The position numbers were made by a program, and so were the translations under genes. From JAXLYX01 sp046351215 (GTDB taxonomy: Bacteria; Myxococcota_A; Polyangia; Polyangiales; Houyiibacteriaceae), in contig JAXLYX010000035.1 in the NCBI GenBank assembly GCA_046351215.1, positions 1 through 34,126 on the forward strand: DNA of 34,126 bases, given 5' to 3'. This document shows positions 1 through 7,431 of the stretch, in pieces. The notes under the pieces were generated by a model. It ran no database searches and was not told where the DNA came from. It saw only the letters and a program-made list of their open reading frames with translations. The first letter of the stretch is position 1; each line of letters starts with the position of its first letter.

Positions 1-110
1 CCCAGCTGACCCGGGTCGGCTTCGAGGACCGCGGTGGCGGCGCGCAGCGCTCCCTCGGCGTCGCCCTTGGCTCGGAGCGAGAACGCGCGATCGACCTCGG
101 TGACGTTCAT
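1..110 (-). CDS. TPR-like protein, N-terminal fragment (runs off left edge)
   Basis: The minus strand opens at an ATG (108-110) and stays open to the window edge, giving 36 residues. The fragment starts MNVTEVDRAF and continues with an alternating Ala/Leu helix pattern (EGALRAATAVLEADPG) that matches the second helix of a tetratricopeptide repeat. A GTG three codons upstream (117-119) is an alternative start. It lies 67 bases downstream of another TPR-like gene on the same strand, so the two may be co-transcribed. The rest of the protein is outside the window, so no function can be given beyond likely protein-protein interaction. Confidence 0.55.
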   Translation of the reverse strand, partial: MNVTEVDRAFSLRAKGDAEGALRAATAVLEADPGQL

Positions 111-177
111 CGGATGCACCTCGTCATGGGGCAGGCAGGCTATCACGGCCCGCCCGCCTCACGTGCACGCCGAAGCC

Positions 178-1056
178 TCAGTCGGAGTCGAGGCGAGCGA
201 GGACCCGTCGCGCGCGGCGAAGCTCCTCGCGGAGCGTGAGCTCCTTCGCCGGGTCGGCGGCGGCGTTGCGGCGCAGGAAAGCGCGGAGATGGACCACGGC
301 GCGGGGGGCGTCGCCCATGTGGTGCGCGATCATTCCGAGCAGGAACTGACCGTATCCCTCGCGGTTCTTCGACGCGCGCAGGCCTTCGAGGACGCCGTCG
401 AGCCCGCGGACCGGTAGGCCCGCCTCGAGACGCACGTAGGCCGCCTGGGCCTTCAGGAGGGCACGATCGCGGACCGAGCAGCGGAGCGCCTTGTCGAGCG
501 TCGCGAGGGCGCCGTCGGGATCGTCGGCGAAGTGCTGCAGCGTCGCGAGCCCCCAGAGATGGAAGCTCTTGCGCTCGGCGGGCGCGGCGCGCGCCGCGAG
601 GCGCTGCTCGCGGATCGCTCCCTCGAGGTCCCCCCGGGCGGCCAGGAGGCGCGAGAGGTCGTGGTGCGCGATGTCCGGCAGGAGACCCATGGCGACGAGG
701 TCGCGCGCGACGGTCTCGGCCTCGGCGAGCTCCCCCTTCTCGATGTGGGCGAGGTAGAGCTGGCGGGTCAGGAGGGGACGAATATCACTGTCGATACTAT
801 CCCGTATCAGGACGAGCCCCGTCTGGGCCCATCGGATGCGCTCCTCGGGCCGGGACGCTCGGACGGCGCGGAGCAGGCAGATGTCCGGGCTCGACGCTCC
901 CGGATCCTCCTCGGAGGACGCGGGCCGGACCGAGGCGAGCCGCTTCGGAGCTCCAGGCCGACGCGATGCCCGCCCGGGCCCAGGCGGGCGCTCGCTCGAG
1001 CGCTCCTTGGGCTCGGGCGAGTCCCCCGCAGCGGGAGCGATCGTCCTACGAGCCAT
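178..1056 (-). CDS. TPR-repeat protein
   Basis: A 292-residue protein of unknown specific role. The first ~55 residues are Pro/Arg/Ser-rich and probably disordered. The rest is a run of paired amphipathic helices with TPR spacing, for example the segments around KGELAEAETVARDLVAMG, GDLEGAIREQRLAARAAP and DDPDGALATLDKALRC. There is no signal peptide or membrane segment, so it is probably a cytoplasmic scaffold. The open frame extends upstream to 1269, but that extension crosses promoter-like sequence and reads as non-coding, so I chose the ATG at 1054-1056 (MARRTIAP). A sigma70-like promoter lies 34-61 bases upstream. Start choice is fairly safe; function is unknown. Confidence 0.8.
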   Translation of the reverse strand: MARRTIAPAAGDSPEPKERSSERPPGPGRASRRPGAPKRLASVRPASSEEDPGASSPDICLLRAVRASRPEERIRWAQTGLVLIRDSIDSDIRPLLTRQLYLAHIEKGELAEAETVARDLVAMGLLPDIAHHDLSRLLAARGDLEGAIREQRLAARAAPAERKSFHLWGLATLQHFADDPDGALATLDKALRCSVRDRALLKAQAAYVRLEAGLPVRGLDGVLEGLRASKNREGYGQFLLGMIAHHMGDAPRAVVHLRAFLRRNAAADPAKELTLREELRRARRVLARLDSD

Positions 1057-1089
1057 CCGCGACACCCCGATCGGCTGACGTTCTCCACA

Positions 1090-1117
1090 AGTGTAGCACA
1101 CGCGAATCCATTGTCGA
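1090..1117 (-). promoter_or_regulatory. sigma70-like promoter for the TPR gene
   Basis: On the minus strand a TCGACA -35 element (1112-1117) and a TACACT -10 element (1090-1095) are separated by 16 bases. This is five of six and four of six matches to the consensus. The predicted transcript would start near 1083, leaving a leader of about 27 bases before the ATG at 1056. A DnaA-box-like nonamer, TTCTCCACA (1081-1089), directly abuts the -10 element. Confidence 0.5.
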
Positions 1118-1216
1118 ATCCGGCATGATTCCGGAGGCTTCCAGACCGTTGTCCACAGCCCGTCCAGAAGTCTGGGGAAAACGTGTGGAGGTGGCGTGGG
1201 AAACGTGCACGACGGC

Positions 1217-2392
1217 CTAATGACCCTTGTAGAGGAACGCCTCGAGCTCGTCTTTCTTCGCGCGGGCATCCCGCCGACCGAGCTCGATCAGACGCTGGGC
1301 GAAGGCCCCGTCGAAGAGCAGGTAGCTCGCGAGATCCGCGTCCGCGCCTTCCCCCACGTCGAGGAATTGGAGGAAGGAGCGCCCGAGCGTCGTCCCGAAC
1401 CGGAGCCGGTGGGTGCGCAGGTGCTCGGCGGCGAGGCGGCCGAGGTCGAGCGAGGGGTGGATCGCGCAGACGTCGACGATCCGGCGGGTCGGCAGGCCGT
1501 CGCGGGCCGCCGCCGCGTTCATCCGGGAGAGGAATTCCTGGCCGAAGGCCTCGACCCCGTGGCGGAGGAACTCGTTCGTCCGTTCGAGGTTCGCGAGGTC
1601 GAGGTTCACGTGATCGAGGAGGAAGGCGTTCAGGACCTTGCCGAGCAGGAACGAGGCGCCCGGGTACATGCCGGGCGCGAGGGCCGGCGCCCCCGCCGAC
1701 GAAGGCGAGCTCACCCCGATCACGAGGAGCCGCTCGGCCCCGAGGTGGAGGGCCGGGGCCATCGGCGTGTTGAGGCGCAGGCCGCCGTCGCAGTGGAGGT
1801 ACCCGTCGATGTCGATCGGCGGGAAGATCAGCGGGATCGCCGCGGACGCGAGCACGTGCTCGACGCGGATCGGCCCCTCGCGGAGCAGGGCCTGCGAGCT
1901 CAGGGCGGTCGCGTGCGCCGTGCCGGGGGCGCGGTCCACGAAGACCACGGGTCGCCCGGTCATCACGTGCGTCGCCGTGACGGTCACGGCCTGGAGCACG
2001 CCCCGGTCGAGGTTCTGCCGGAGCCTCGAGAAATCGAGCTCGCGCGTCACGAGCCCCCGGAGGGCGGCCGTGTCGAAGACGCCGCTCGCCTCGGCGCCCC
2101 CGAGCATCACGCGCGGCAGCGACGCGATCTGGCGGAGCCCGAACCGGAGGATGTCGGTGAGCTCGAGCTCGCGCCACATGCGCTCGAGCCGCGCGACCCC
2201 CCCCTCGAGATCGTGGGCGACCGACGCGACGAAGGTCCCGTTCACGGCGCCGACGCTCGTGCCCGCGACGATCGCCAAGGGAGGGACTCGCTTGCGCTGC
2301 CGGACGAGGTCCCCGAAGACGTAGCTGAGGACGCCGACCTCGTAGGCGCCGCGGGCTCCGCCTCCCGACATGACGAGTCCGATCCCGCTCAT
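1217..2392 (-). CDS. patatin-like phospholipase
   Basis: A 391-residue patatin-family serine lipid acyl hydrolase. It carries the oxyanion-hole glycine motif GGGARGAYEVG (residues 10-20), the nucleophile elbow GTSVG with Ser46, and the catalytic Asp in the DGG motif (Asp202), so the Ser-Asp dyad is complete. There is no signal peptide, so it is probably cytoplasmic or peripherally membrane bound, as in RssA-type proteins. The ATG at 2390-2392 is preceded by a good AGAGGAG ribosome binding site. The C-terminal ~170 residues form a helical extension without a recognised motif. Substrate is not predictable; phospholipid or neutral lipid is expected from the family. It is divergent from the aminotransferase gene, about 98 bases away. 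Confidence 0.9.
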   Translation of the reverse strand: MSGIGLVMSGGGARGAYEVGVLSYVFGDLVRQRKRVPPLAIVAGTSVGAVNGTFVASVAHDLEGGVARLERMWRELELTDILRFGLRQIASLPRVMLGGAEASGVFDTAALRGLVTRELDFSRLRQNLDRGVLQAVTVTATHVMTGRPVVFVDRAPGTAHATALSSQALLREGPIRVEHVLASAAIPLIFPPIDIDGYLHCDGGLRLNTPMAPALHLGAERLLVIGVSSPSSAGAPALAPGMYPGASFLLGKVLNAFLLDHVNLDLANLERTNEFLRHGVEAFGQEFLSRMNAAAARDGLPTRRIVDVCAIHPSLDLGRLAAEHLRTHRLRFGTTLGRSFLQFLDVGEGADADLASYLLFDGAFAQRLIELGRRDARAKKDELEAFLYKGH

Positions 2393-2490
2393 GCGCTCCT
2401 CTTTCCGCGCTGGGCGCGCGGACCGACTCTACCATCGGCCCCCTTCGCGAGGTGCGGAGGATCGCGCTTCCCCTCGGCCGACGTGGCAAG

Positions 2491-3576
2491 ATGGCGACCC
2501 CGATGATCCCGCTCACGCGCCCCTCCATCGGCGACGAGGACCTCGCCGCCGTCTCCGCCGTCCTCCGCACCGGCATGCTCGTGCAAGGCAAGGAGGTCGC
2601 CGCGTTCGAAGCGAAAGTCGCCACGCGCGTCGGTCGGAGACACGCGGTCGCCGTCGCCAACGGCACGTCCGCGCTGCACCTCTCGCTGCTCGCGCTCGGC
2701 GTCGGCCCGGGGGACGAGGTCCTCGTGCCCGCCCTGACGTGGCCGAGCCCGGCGCACGCCGTAAGGCTCGTCGGTGCGACGCCCGTGCTGGTCGACGTGG
2801 ATCCGGACGAGTGGAACGTGCGCGGCCCCGCCCTCGCGGCGCGGAGGACGGCCCGAACACGCGCCGCGATCGTGATCGATCAGTTCGGCAACCCTCTGCG
2901 CCGCCCCGAGATCGAGCAGGCGCTGCCCGGCCTCCCGCTCGTCGAGGATGCCGCCTGCGCCATCGGCAGTCGCTTCGAGGACGCTGCTTGCGGCACGCTC
3001 GGCACGCTCTCGTGCCTCAGCTTCCATCCACGGAAGATCGTCACGACCGGCGAGGGCGGCATGGTGCTCGTCGACGACGATTCGCTCGCCGATCGGCTGC
3101 GCGTGCTCCGCAACCACGGGCAGTCGGCCCCGGGCGTCTTCCGGGAGCCGGCCGGCAACCAACGCATGACGGAGTTCCAGGCCGCCCTCGGCGCCGTGCA
3201 GCTCGGCAAGCTCGACGCCATCGTCGAGGCCCGCGCGCGCCTCTCGCGACGCTACGAGGAGCGGCTCGGCGAGAGGCTCCGCTTCCAGCGGATCCCGACC
3301 GGCTGCCTCTCGAACCGCCAGACGATGGGAGCTGCGCTCCCGGAGGGGCGGACGGCCGCGGACCGCGACGCCCTCGTCGCCGGGCTGCGCGCGAGGGGCA
3401 TCGAGGCGGGGCTCTTGTCGTATGCCCTCTCCCGCCTCGCGAGCGTCGCTCCGGGCGGCCCCGCGATGCCGATCGCCGAAGGGCTCGTCGACCGCGGCTT
3501 CTCATTGCCCCTCTTCCCGGAGCTGCCGCTTTCGGATCAAGATGCGGTCTGCCAGGCGATCGAGGAGCTGACGTGA
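2491..3576 (+). CDS. DegT/DnrJ/EryC1/StrS-family PLP aminotransferase
   Basis: A 361-residue fold-type I aminotransferase of the family that aminates nucleotide-sugar or cyclitol keto groups. The PLP-binding lysine is Lys182 in SFHPRKIVTTGEGG. The ANGTSALHLSLLALG segment (56-70) and the VEDAACAIGS segment (Asp153, which contacts the PLP ring) are also typical. The open frame begins at 2452, but homologues usually start near MIPLTRPSIG, so I used the ATG at 2491; the ATG at 2503 is an alternative. Its stop overlaps the ABC ATPase start (GTGA), implying coupled translation. No sugar nucleotide dehydratase, epimerase or glycosyltransferase is nearby, so the substrate cannot be inferred from context. 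Confidence 0.88.
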   Translation: MATPMIPLTRPSIGDEDLAAVSAVLRTGMLVQGKEVAAFEAKVATRVGRRHAVAVANGTSALHLSLLALGVGPGDEVLVPALTWPSPAHAVRLVGATPVLVDVDPDEWNVRGPALAARRTARTRAAIVIDQFGNPLRRPEIEQALPGLPLVEDAACAIGSRFEDAACGTLGTLSCLSFHPRKIVTTGEGGMVLVDDDSLADRLRVLRNHGQSAPGVFREPAGNQRMTEFQAALGAVQLGKLDAIVEARARLSRRYEERLGERLRFQRIPTGCLSNRQTMGAALPEGRTAADRDALVAGLRARGIEAGLLSYALSRLASVAPGGPAMPIAEGLVDRGFSLPLFPELPLSDQDAVCQAIEELT

Positions 3577-4511
3577 CGAGCGAGACCCCGGTTCTCGAGG
3601 TCGACGACCTCCACAAGACCTTCCACGTCGGATTCTTCCGGAAGAAGGTCGAGGCCGTACGTGGCGTGAGCTTCGCCGTCCGCGAGGGAGAGACGTTCGG
3701 CGTGCTCGGTCCGAACGGGGCCGGGAAGACGACGACGCTCAAGGCCTGCCTCCGGCTGATCTATCCCTCGAAGGGCAGCATCCGGATCTTCGGGCTCTCG
3801 CCGGACGTGCGCGAGTCGATGAAGAAGATCGGCTACCTGCCCGAGAATCCGTACGTCTACCAATACCTGAAGCCGCTCGAATTCCTCGACCTCTGCGGCC
3901 GCCTCTACGGCCTCGACGCCGCTTCGCGGAAGAAGCGCAGCCAGGAGATCGTCGAGCGCGTCGGCCTCGCGCACGCGACCGATCGACCCATCGGCCGCTT
4001 CTCGAAGGGCATGATGCAGCGCATCGGCCTCGCACAGGCCCTGCTCCACGATCCGGCCGTGCTCGTCCTCGACGAGCCGATGAGCGGCCTCGACCCGATC
4101 GGCCGCAGGCAGGTGCGTGAGCTGATCCTCGAGGAGCGTCGTCGGGGCAAGACGATCGTCTTCACGAGCCACATCCTCACGGACGTCGAGATGCTCTGCG
4201 ATCGCGTGGTGATGATCCACCGCGGGAAGGTCACGGCGCAGGGCAAGATCGAGGAGCTCGTCCGCCCCGAGGTCCGCCGCGTCGAGATCGAGCTCGCCCG
4301 CGCGTCGGGAGAGCTCCGCGAGGGGCTCGAGAAGCTGGGCGCCTCGACGCGCGAGGTCGAGGGACACCTGGTCGTGCGCGTCGAGGGGACCTCGGGCGTG
4401 AACGGCGTGCTCGAAGCGGCGCTCGCCGCGGGCGCCGAGGTCGTCGCCGTCACGCCGGAGCGCGAGACGCTCGAGGAGATCTTCGTGAGGCACGCGCTCG
4501 CGACGAGCTGA
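3573..4511 (+). CDS. ABC transporter ATP-binding protein (orphan ATPase)
   Basis: A 312-residue ABC ATPase of the ABC-2/multidrug export type. Walker A is GPNGAGKT (46-53), the signature is FSKGMMQRIG (143-152, an SKG variant common in this subgroup), and Walker B is VLVLDEP (163-169), followed by SGLDP and the TSHIL switch histidine. The C-terminal ~90 residues form the accessory domain seen in CcmA/NatA-like exporters. The GTG start overlaps the aminotransferase stop by three bases, with GAGGAG a few bases upstream, so the pair is translationally coupled. No membrane permease gene follows; the next gene is a rhodanese. Its partner must be elsewhere or it works without one. The longer in-frame upstream reading frame is antisense noise. 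Confidence 0.92.
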   Translation: MTSETPVLEVDDLHKTFHVGFFRKKVEAVRGVSFAVREGETFGVLGPNGAGKTTTLKACLRLIYPSKGSIRIFGLSPDVRESMKKIGYLPENPYVYQYLKPLEFLDLCGRLYGLDAASRKKRSQEIVERVGLAHATDRPIGRFSKGMMQRIGLAQALLHDPAVLVLDEPMSGLDPIGRRQVRELILEERRRGKTIVFTSHILTDVEMLCDRVVMIHRGKVTAQGKIEELVRPEVRRVEIELARASGELREGLEKLGASTREVEGHLVVRVEGTSGVNGVLEAALAAGAEVVAVTPERETLEEIFVRHALATS

Positions 4512-4562
4512 AGCCCGCGAGGGCGCTTGCGGAGCCGCCCCTCCGCCGCACACGCTTGGGGC

Positions 4563-4994
4563 ATGGACATCCCCCGCGTTCCCCCTGCCGAAGCCAAGAC
4601 CCTCCTCGACGAGCACGGCTACGTCTACGTCGACGTCCGCTCCGTCCCCGAATTCGAGGCGGGCCATCCCGCCGGCGCCTACAACATCCCGCTGAACCAC
4701 CAGACGCCTGCCGGGATGCAGCCGAATCCGCAGTTCCTCCCGGTCTTCGAGGCCACCTTCCCGAAGGACGCCAAGATCGTCCTCGGCTGCCGCTCGGGCG
4801 CGCGCTCGCTCAAGGCCGCCGGCATGCTCCGGCAGGCCGGCTACACCGTGATCGTCGATCAGCGCTGCGGTTGGGCCGGCGCGCCGGACGCGTTCGGCAA
4901 GACCGAGCCGGGCTGGCAGGCGTCGGGCCTGCCGACCTCGCTGACCGCCGAGCCCGGCCACGCCTGGGCCGAGCTCGAGTCCCGCGCGGGCTGA
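4563..4994 (+). CDS. single-domain rhodanese-like sulfurtransferase
   Basis: A 143-residue single rhodanese domain. The persulfide-forming Cys76 sits in the active-site loop CRSGAR (76-81), a six-residue loop as expected for sulfurtransferases rather than Cdc25-type phosphatases. The N-terminal VYVDVRSVPEFEAGHPAGAYNIP segment carries the conserved Asp and Arg. There is no signal peptide, so it is cytoplasmic. It probably moves sulfane sulfur between small thiols or proteins; the physiological acceptor is unknown. It lies 51 bases after the ABC ATPase gene on the same strand. The ATG at 4563 has only a weak ribosome binding site, but an earlier in-frame ATG at 4527 would add a non-homologous tail. 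Confidence 0.9.
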   Translation: MDIPRVPPAEAKTLLDEHGYVYVDVRSVPEFEAGHPAGAYNIPLNHQTPAGMQPNPQFLPVFEATFPKDAKIVLGCRSGARSLKAAGMLRQAGYTVIVDQRCGWAGAPDAFGKTEPGWQASGLPTSLTAEPGHAWAELESRAG

Positions 4995-4998
4995 GGCG

Positions 4999-5021
4999 GG
5001 AGCCGGGCTCCGCGCGGCTCC
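4999..5021 (+). terminator. GC hairpin after the rhodanese gene
   Basis: GGAGCCG (4999-5005) and CGGCTCC (5015-5021) form a perfect 7-base-pair stem with a 9-base loop, four bases after the rhodanese stop. No T-tract follows, so this is only a terminator-like structure. A second weaker dyad (GGTCGG 5023-5028 with CCGACC 5044-5049) follows it. Confidence 0.3.
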
Positions 5022-5151
5022 GGGTCGGCCTTGCCCCGGGGTCCCGACCGGCCCGGGCCGCCGCCCCTCCCCCCGAGGCGCCGCCCCCCCTCCCCGCTCC
5101 CAGACGGCCAATCCCTGCGAAATGCCCCTGGAATCGGATTGCGTCGTCGGC

Positions 5152-5203
5152 CAAAATGGAACACGTTTCATTTTGCCCGACGGTGCGTATCTCGCCCGTC
5201 GGG
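5152..5203 (+). promoter_or_regulatory. two abutting inverted repeats upstream of the zinc-ribbon gene
   Basis: The first is a 24-base, nearly symmetric palindrome with AT-rich outer arms: CAAAATG (5152-5158) and CATTTTG (5169-5175), with further AAC/GTT symmetry inside. It stands out strongly from the GC-rich background and looks like a repressor or activator operator. It is followed without a gap by a perfect 8-base inverted repeat, CCCGACGG (5176-5183) and CCGTCGGG (5196-5203), with a 12-base loop. The start codon of the zinc-ribbon gene lies 45 bases downstream. The first element may be a DNA operator and the second a leader-RNA hairpin or a second operator; which one cannot be told from sequence. 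Confidence 0.5.
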
Positions 5204-5248
5204 TGGTCCCTCGCGGCTCTGCCCGCCCACGCGCGAAGGAGAGAGGTC

Positions 5249-5449
5249 ATGCGCTGCACCGGAATCCGGAAGGCTACGAACGAGACCTGCGGTAGCCCCG
5301 TCTATTACTGCAAGAACTGCGGCAACCAGGGCTGCAACCAGGGTGGCAAGGAGTTCTGCGACCACCAGGCGTTCCACGTGGCCCGCTGCACCAAGTGCAA
5401 CAAGCTGGGCACGAACCGTCTCGTCGAGGACAAGGCCGAAGCGGGCTGA
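5249..5449 (+). CDS. small Cys-rich zinc-ribbon-like protein
   Basis: A 66-residue protein with eight cysteines and two histidines. They are arranged as Cys3, Cys14, Cys21-x2-Cys24, Cys29, Cys37-x-His39, His43 and Cys47-x2-Cys50, which suggests two structural zinc sites. There is no signal peptide. The start is well supported by a GGAGAGAGG ribosome binding site immediately upstream, and the coding frame ends in a charged tail (EDKAEAG). I do not recognise a named family. The fold could bind nucleic acid or a protein partner, but nothing in the sequence decides this. It is the last gene before a convergent aldehyde dehydrogenase and has its own intergenic region with striking inverted repeats, so it may be independently regulated. 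Confidence 0.8.
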   Translation: MRCTGIRKATNETCGSPVYYCKNCGNQGCNQGGKEFCDHQAFHVARCTKCNKLGTNRLVEDKAEAG

Positions 5450-5496
5450 GCGCGCGGCTCGTCCTCCCGAGACCTCGGGGGCACGCCACGGAGAGA

Positions 5497-5530
5497 CGGG
5501 AGCGGAGACGGCAGCGGCCGCTCGCTCCCG
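5497..5530. terminator. hairpin between convergent genes
   Basis: CGGGAGCG (5497-5504) and CGCTCCCG (5523-5530) form a perfect 8-base-pair stem. The 18-base loop contains a further palindrome, AGCGGCCGCT (5513-5522). The structure lies between the convergent zinc-ribbon and aldehyde dehydrogenase genes, so a bidirectional terminator is plausible, although there is no T-tract. A shorter dyad, CCCGAG/CTCGGG (5466-5479), sits just upstream. Confidence 0.4.
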
Positions 5531-5606
5531 GTGGGCCCGGGCGAGACCCCCGACGCGGAGCGACGAGCCCGAGCGTGGAGAGAGCGAACGGCCCGACGGT
5601 GGACCT

Positions 5607-7358
5607 TCAGCCGCCCAGGGCCGCGACCACCACCTTCGGGATCCGGAGCGGCGAAGGCTCGCGATAGAACTCGCAGAGCCTCCGGCCGATGTGGTGCGTC
5701 GCCTTGTTGGTGAAGAACCAGGCGGGCTTCGGGAAGACCCGGAAGGGGCCCCGGAGCACGGTCTTCTCCGTGTCCTCGAGCATGTAGGTGTTGTGCACCG
5801 TGCCGCGCCCCGAACGGATGTCGTCGAGGGGATGACCCGGGTACGCGCCCCACGGCGTCGAGACGAAGGCGTAGCCGAGACCGGCCCAGTGGTTCACGCA
5901 GACGGTGCCGAAGCGGAGCTTCGCGATCGCCTCGTCGACGGCGGCCGCGACGGCCGGATCCTTCAGCGAGGCGGGATGCACGAGGATCGAGCAGCTCAGC
6001 GTGCCCCAGAGCGTGTCGTTCGCGAAGTCGACGGCCTTGCGGACGAAATCGACGACGCTCGAGGCCGGCATCGCGACCTCGCTCGTCACGCCGCACCAGG
6101 CCTCGGTCGAGAAGCAGATCTCGTCCTTCGCCGCCGGATCGAGGCCCGAGATCAGCGTCCAGGGGACCTGCCCCCGACCGCGCGGACCGAACTGCTTCGC
6201 CTCCGGATGCTTCGCGAGGAAGGCGTTCATCCGATCCTCGGCGCCGGGGTAGTAGGGCTTGCGCGCGACGGCCTGCTGGAACGCCACCTCGAGCGCGGAG
6301 AGGAAGCCCTCGCGCTCGGACCAGCCCTGGTGCGTGACGAGCACGCGCGTGGCGTTGCAGTTGAAGCCCGCGTTGTTCGTCAGCGTGGAGGCGACGTTCA
6401 GGGCCTGGAATTCGAGGTCGCTCGCGCTCCAGGGACCCGGCACGACGAGGATCGGGCTCACGTTCCCGAGCTCGCTCGTGATGCGCTTCGTGTTGCGCGG
6501 CGTCCCGTTGCGCTTGCGCTCGGCGCCCTCGGCCCCAAGGCCCCAGACGATGGCGTCGTGCGTCTTGTCCGAGCCGGTGATGTGGATCTCGTCGATCTTC
6601 GGATGCGTGCAGAGGTAGTCGCCCTCCTTCGCGCCTCCGTAGACGACCTTGAAGAACCCACGCGCGACGAGGGGGCGGAACGCGTCCTCGAAGATCGGCC
6701 CGAGGTACTCGTTCACCGGGTTCATCTTGAGGACGACGACCTGGTTCTCGTTGAAGAGCTTGTGGAGCGCGTCCATCGGCCCGATCGACGAGACGTTGCC
6801 GGCGCCGAGGACGAGCGCGACGCGCCCCTTCGCGGACGGCTGCTTGTACGCGACCGCCTGGTGCTGCTCGACGCTCGAGGGGGTCACGCCGGACTGCATC
6901 CAGACCTCGGCGGAGAAGCCGCCGAAGAGGAGCTCGTCGTACGTATCGGTCGGGAAGACCGGCGCGACCGTGCGGCCCTGCGCGTTCGTGAACGCTGGCT
7001 TCGGAAGCTTCGGCGTGCCGTGCTTCGCGATGTCGGCGAGCGAGCGCGCGAGCAGGCGAAGGTTCCGGAGCGTGACCACGGGGCCCGCCATCCACTCCTC
7101 GCCCTCGCCGTGATCGCCCTTCCGCATGCCCTTCGAGTGCACGGCGGCGTCGACCCAGCGCTCGGCCTGGCCCGAGGTCGTGGTGATCAGCGCCTCGAGG
7201 AGGGCGATGCGCTCGTCGACCGAGACGCGCAGCCACGCGTCCTTGTGGGCGTCGAGCACGTCGATCGCGGCGTCCATCTCCTCCTTCGTCGAAGCGGGAA
7301 TCACGTGCTTCGCCTCGGGAATCGCCGCGGAGCCCTTCTGAAGAGCGATGGTCGTCAC
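5607..7358 (-). CDS. aldehyde dehydrogenase-family oxidoreductase (divergent)
   Basis: A 583-residue NAD(P)-dependent aldehyde dehydrogenase superfamily member, about 80-100 residues longer than a standard enzyme. Visible landmarks are a cofactor-binding GAGN (185-188), Lys211 in KMNP in place of the usual KPSE, TGSD (261-264), the general-base Glu296 in SELGN, and the catalytic Cys334 in NAGFNCNATR, where typical enzymes have GQxC. These shifts suggest a distinct subgroup acting on an unusual aldehyde or acyl substrate. The start is a GTG at 7356-7358 with GGAGG six bases upstream; the frame continues upstream without a better start. It follows a lipoprotein gene on the same strand. Substrate is unknown. 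Confidence 0.85.
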   Translation of the reverse strand: MTTIALQKGSAAIPEAKHVIPASTKEEMDAAIDVLDAHKDAWLRVSVDERIALLEALITTTSGQAERWVDAAVHSKGMRKGDHGEGEEWMAGPVVTLRNLRLLARSLADIAKHGTPKLPKPAFTNAQGRTVAPVFPTDTYDELLFGGFSAEVWMQSGVTPSSVEQHQAVAYKQPSAKGRVALVLGAGNVSSIGPMDALHKLFNENQVVVLKMNPVNEYLGPIFEDAFRPLVARGFFKVVYGGAKEGDYLCTHPKIDEIHITGSDKTHDAIVWGLGAEGAERKRNGTPRNTKRITSELGNVSPILVVPGPWSASDLEFQALNVASTLTNNAGFNCNATRVLVTHQGWSEREGFLSALEVAFQQAVARKPYYPGAEDRMNAFLAKHPEAKQFGPRGRGQVPWTLISGLDPAAKDEICFSTEAWCGVTSEVAMPASSVVDFVRKAVDFANDTLWGTLSCSILVHPASLKDPAVAAAVDEAIAKLRFGTVCVNHWAGLGYAFVSTPWGAYPGHPLDDIRSGRGTVHNTYMLEDTEKTVLRGPFRVFPKPAWFFTNKATHHIGRRLCEFYREPSPLRIPKVVVAALGG

Positions 7359-7379
7359 ACTGTCCTCCGGAACGTCTAG

Positions 7380-7396
7380 GGACCCCTCGGGGATCC
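7380..7396 (-). other. small hairpin upstream of the aldehyde dehydrogenase
   Basis: The segment forms a stem of GGA plus CCCC pairing with GGGG plus TCC around a two-base centre, with one bulged base, giving about seven pairs. It sits between the lipoprotein stop and the aldehyde dehydrogenase start on the minus strand. It could be a weak terminator or leader structure; neither is supported by a T-tract. Confidence 0.2.
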
Positions 7397-7431
7397 GGCT
7401 GCCGCACTGTCGCACGAGGGGAGGCGGCGTT

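Noticed and set aside
807..2666. A 619-residue minus-strand open frame
   Set aside because: It overlaps the patatin gene and the start of the TPR gene in a different frame and is Arg/Pro-rich without motifs.
4556..5249. In-frame N-terminal extension of the zinc-ribbon gene
   Set aside because: It is the shadow of the rhodanese gene and crosses the inverted repeats; the ATG at 5249 has a strong ribosome binding site.
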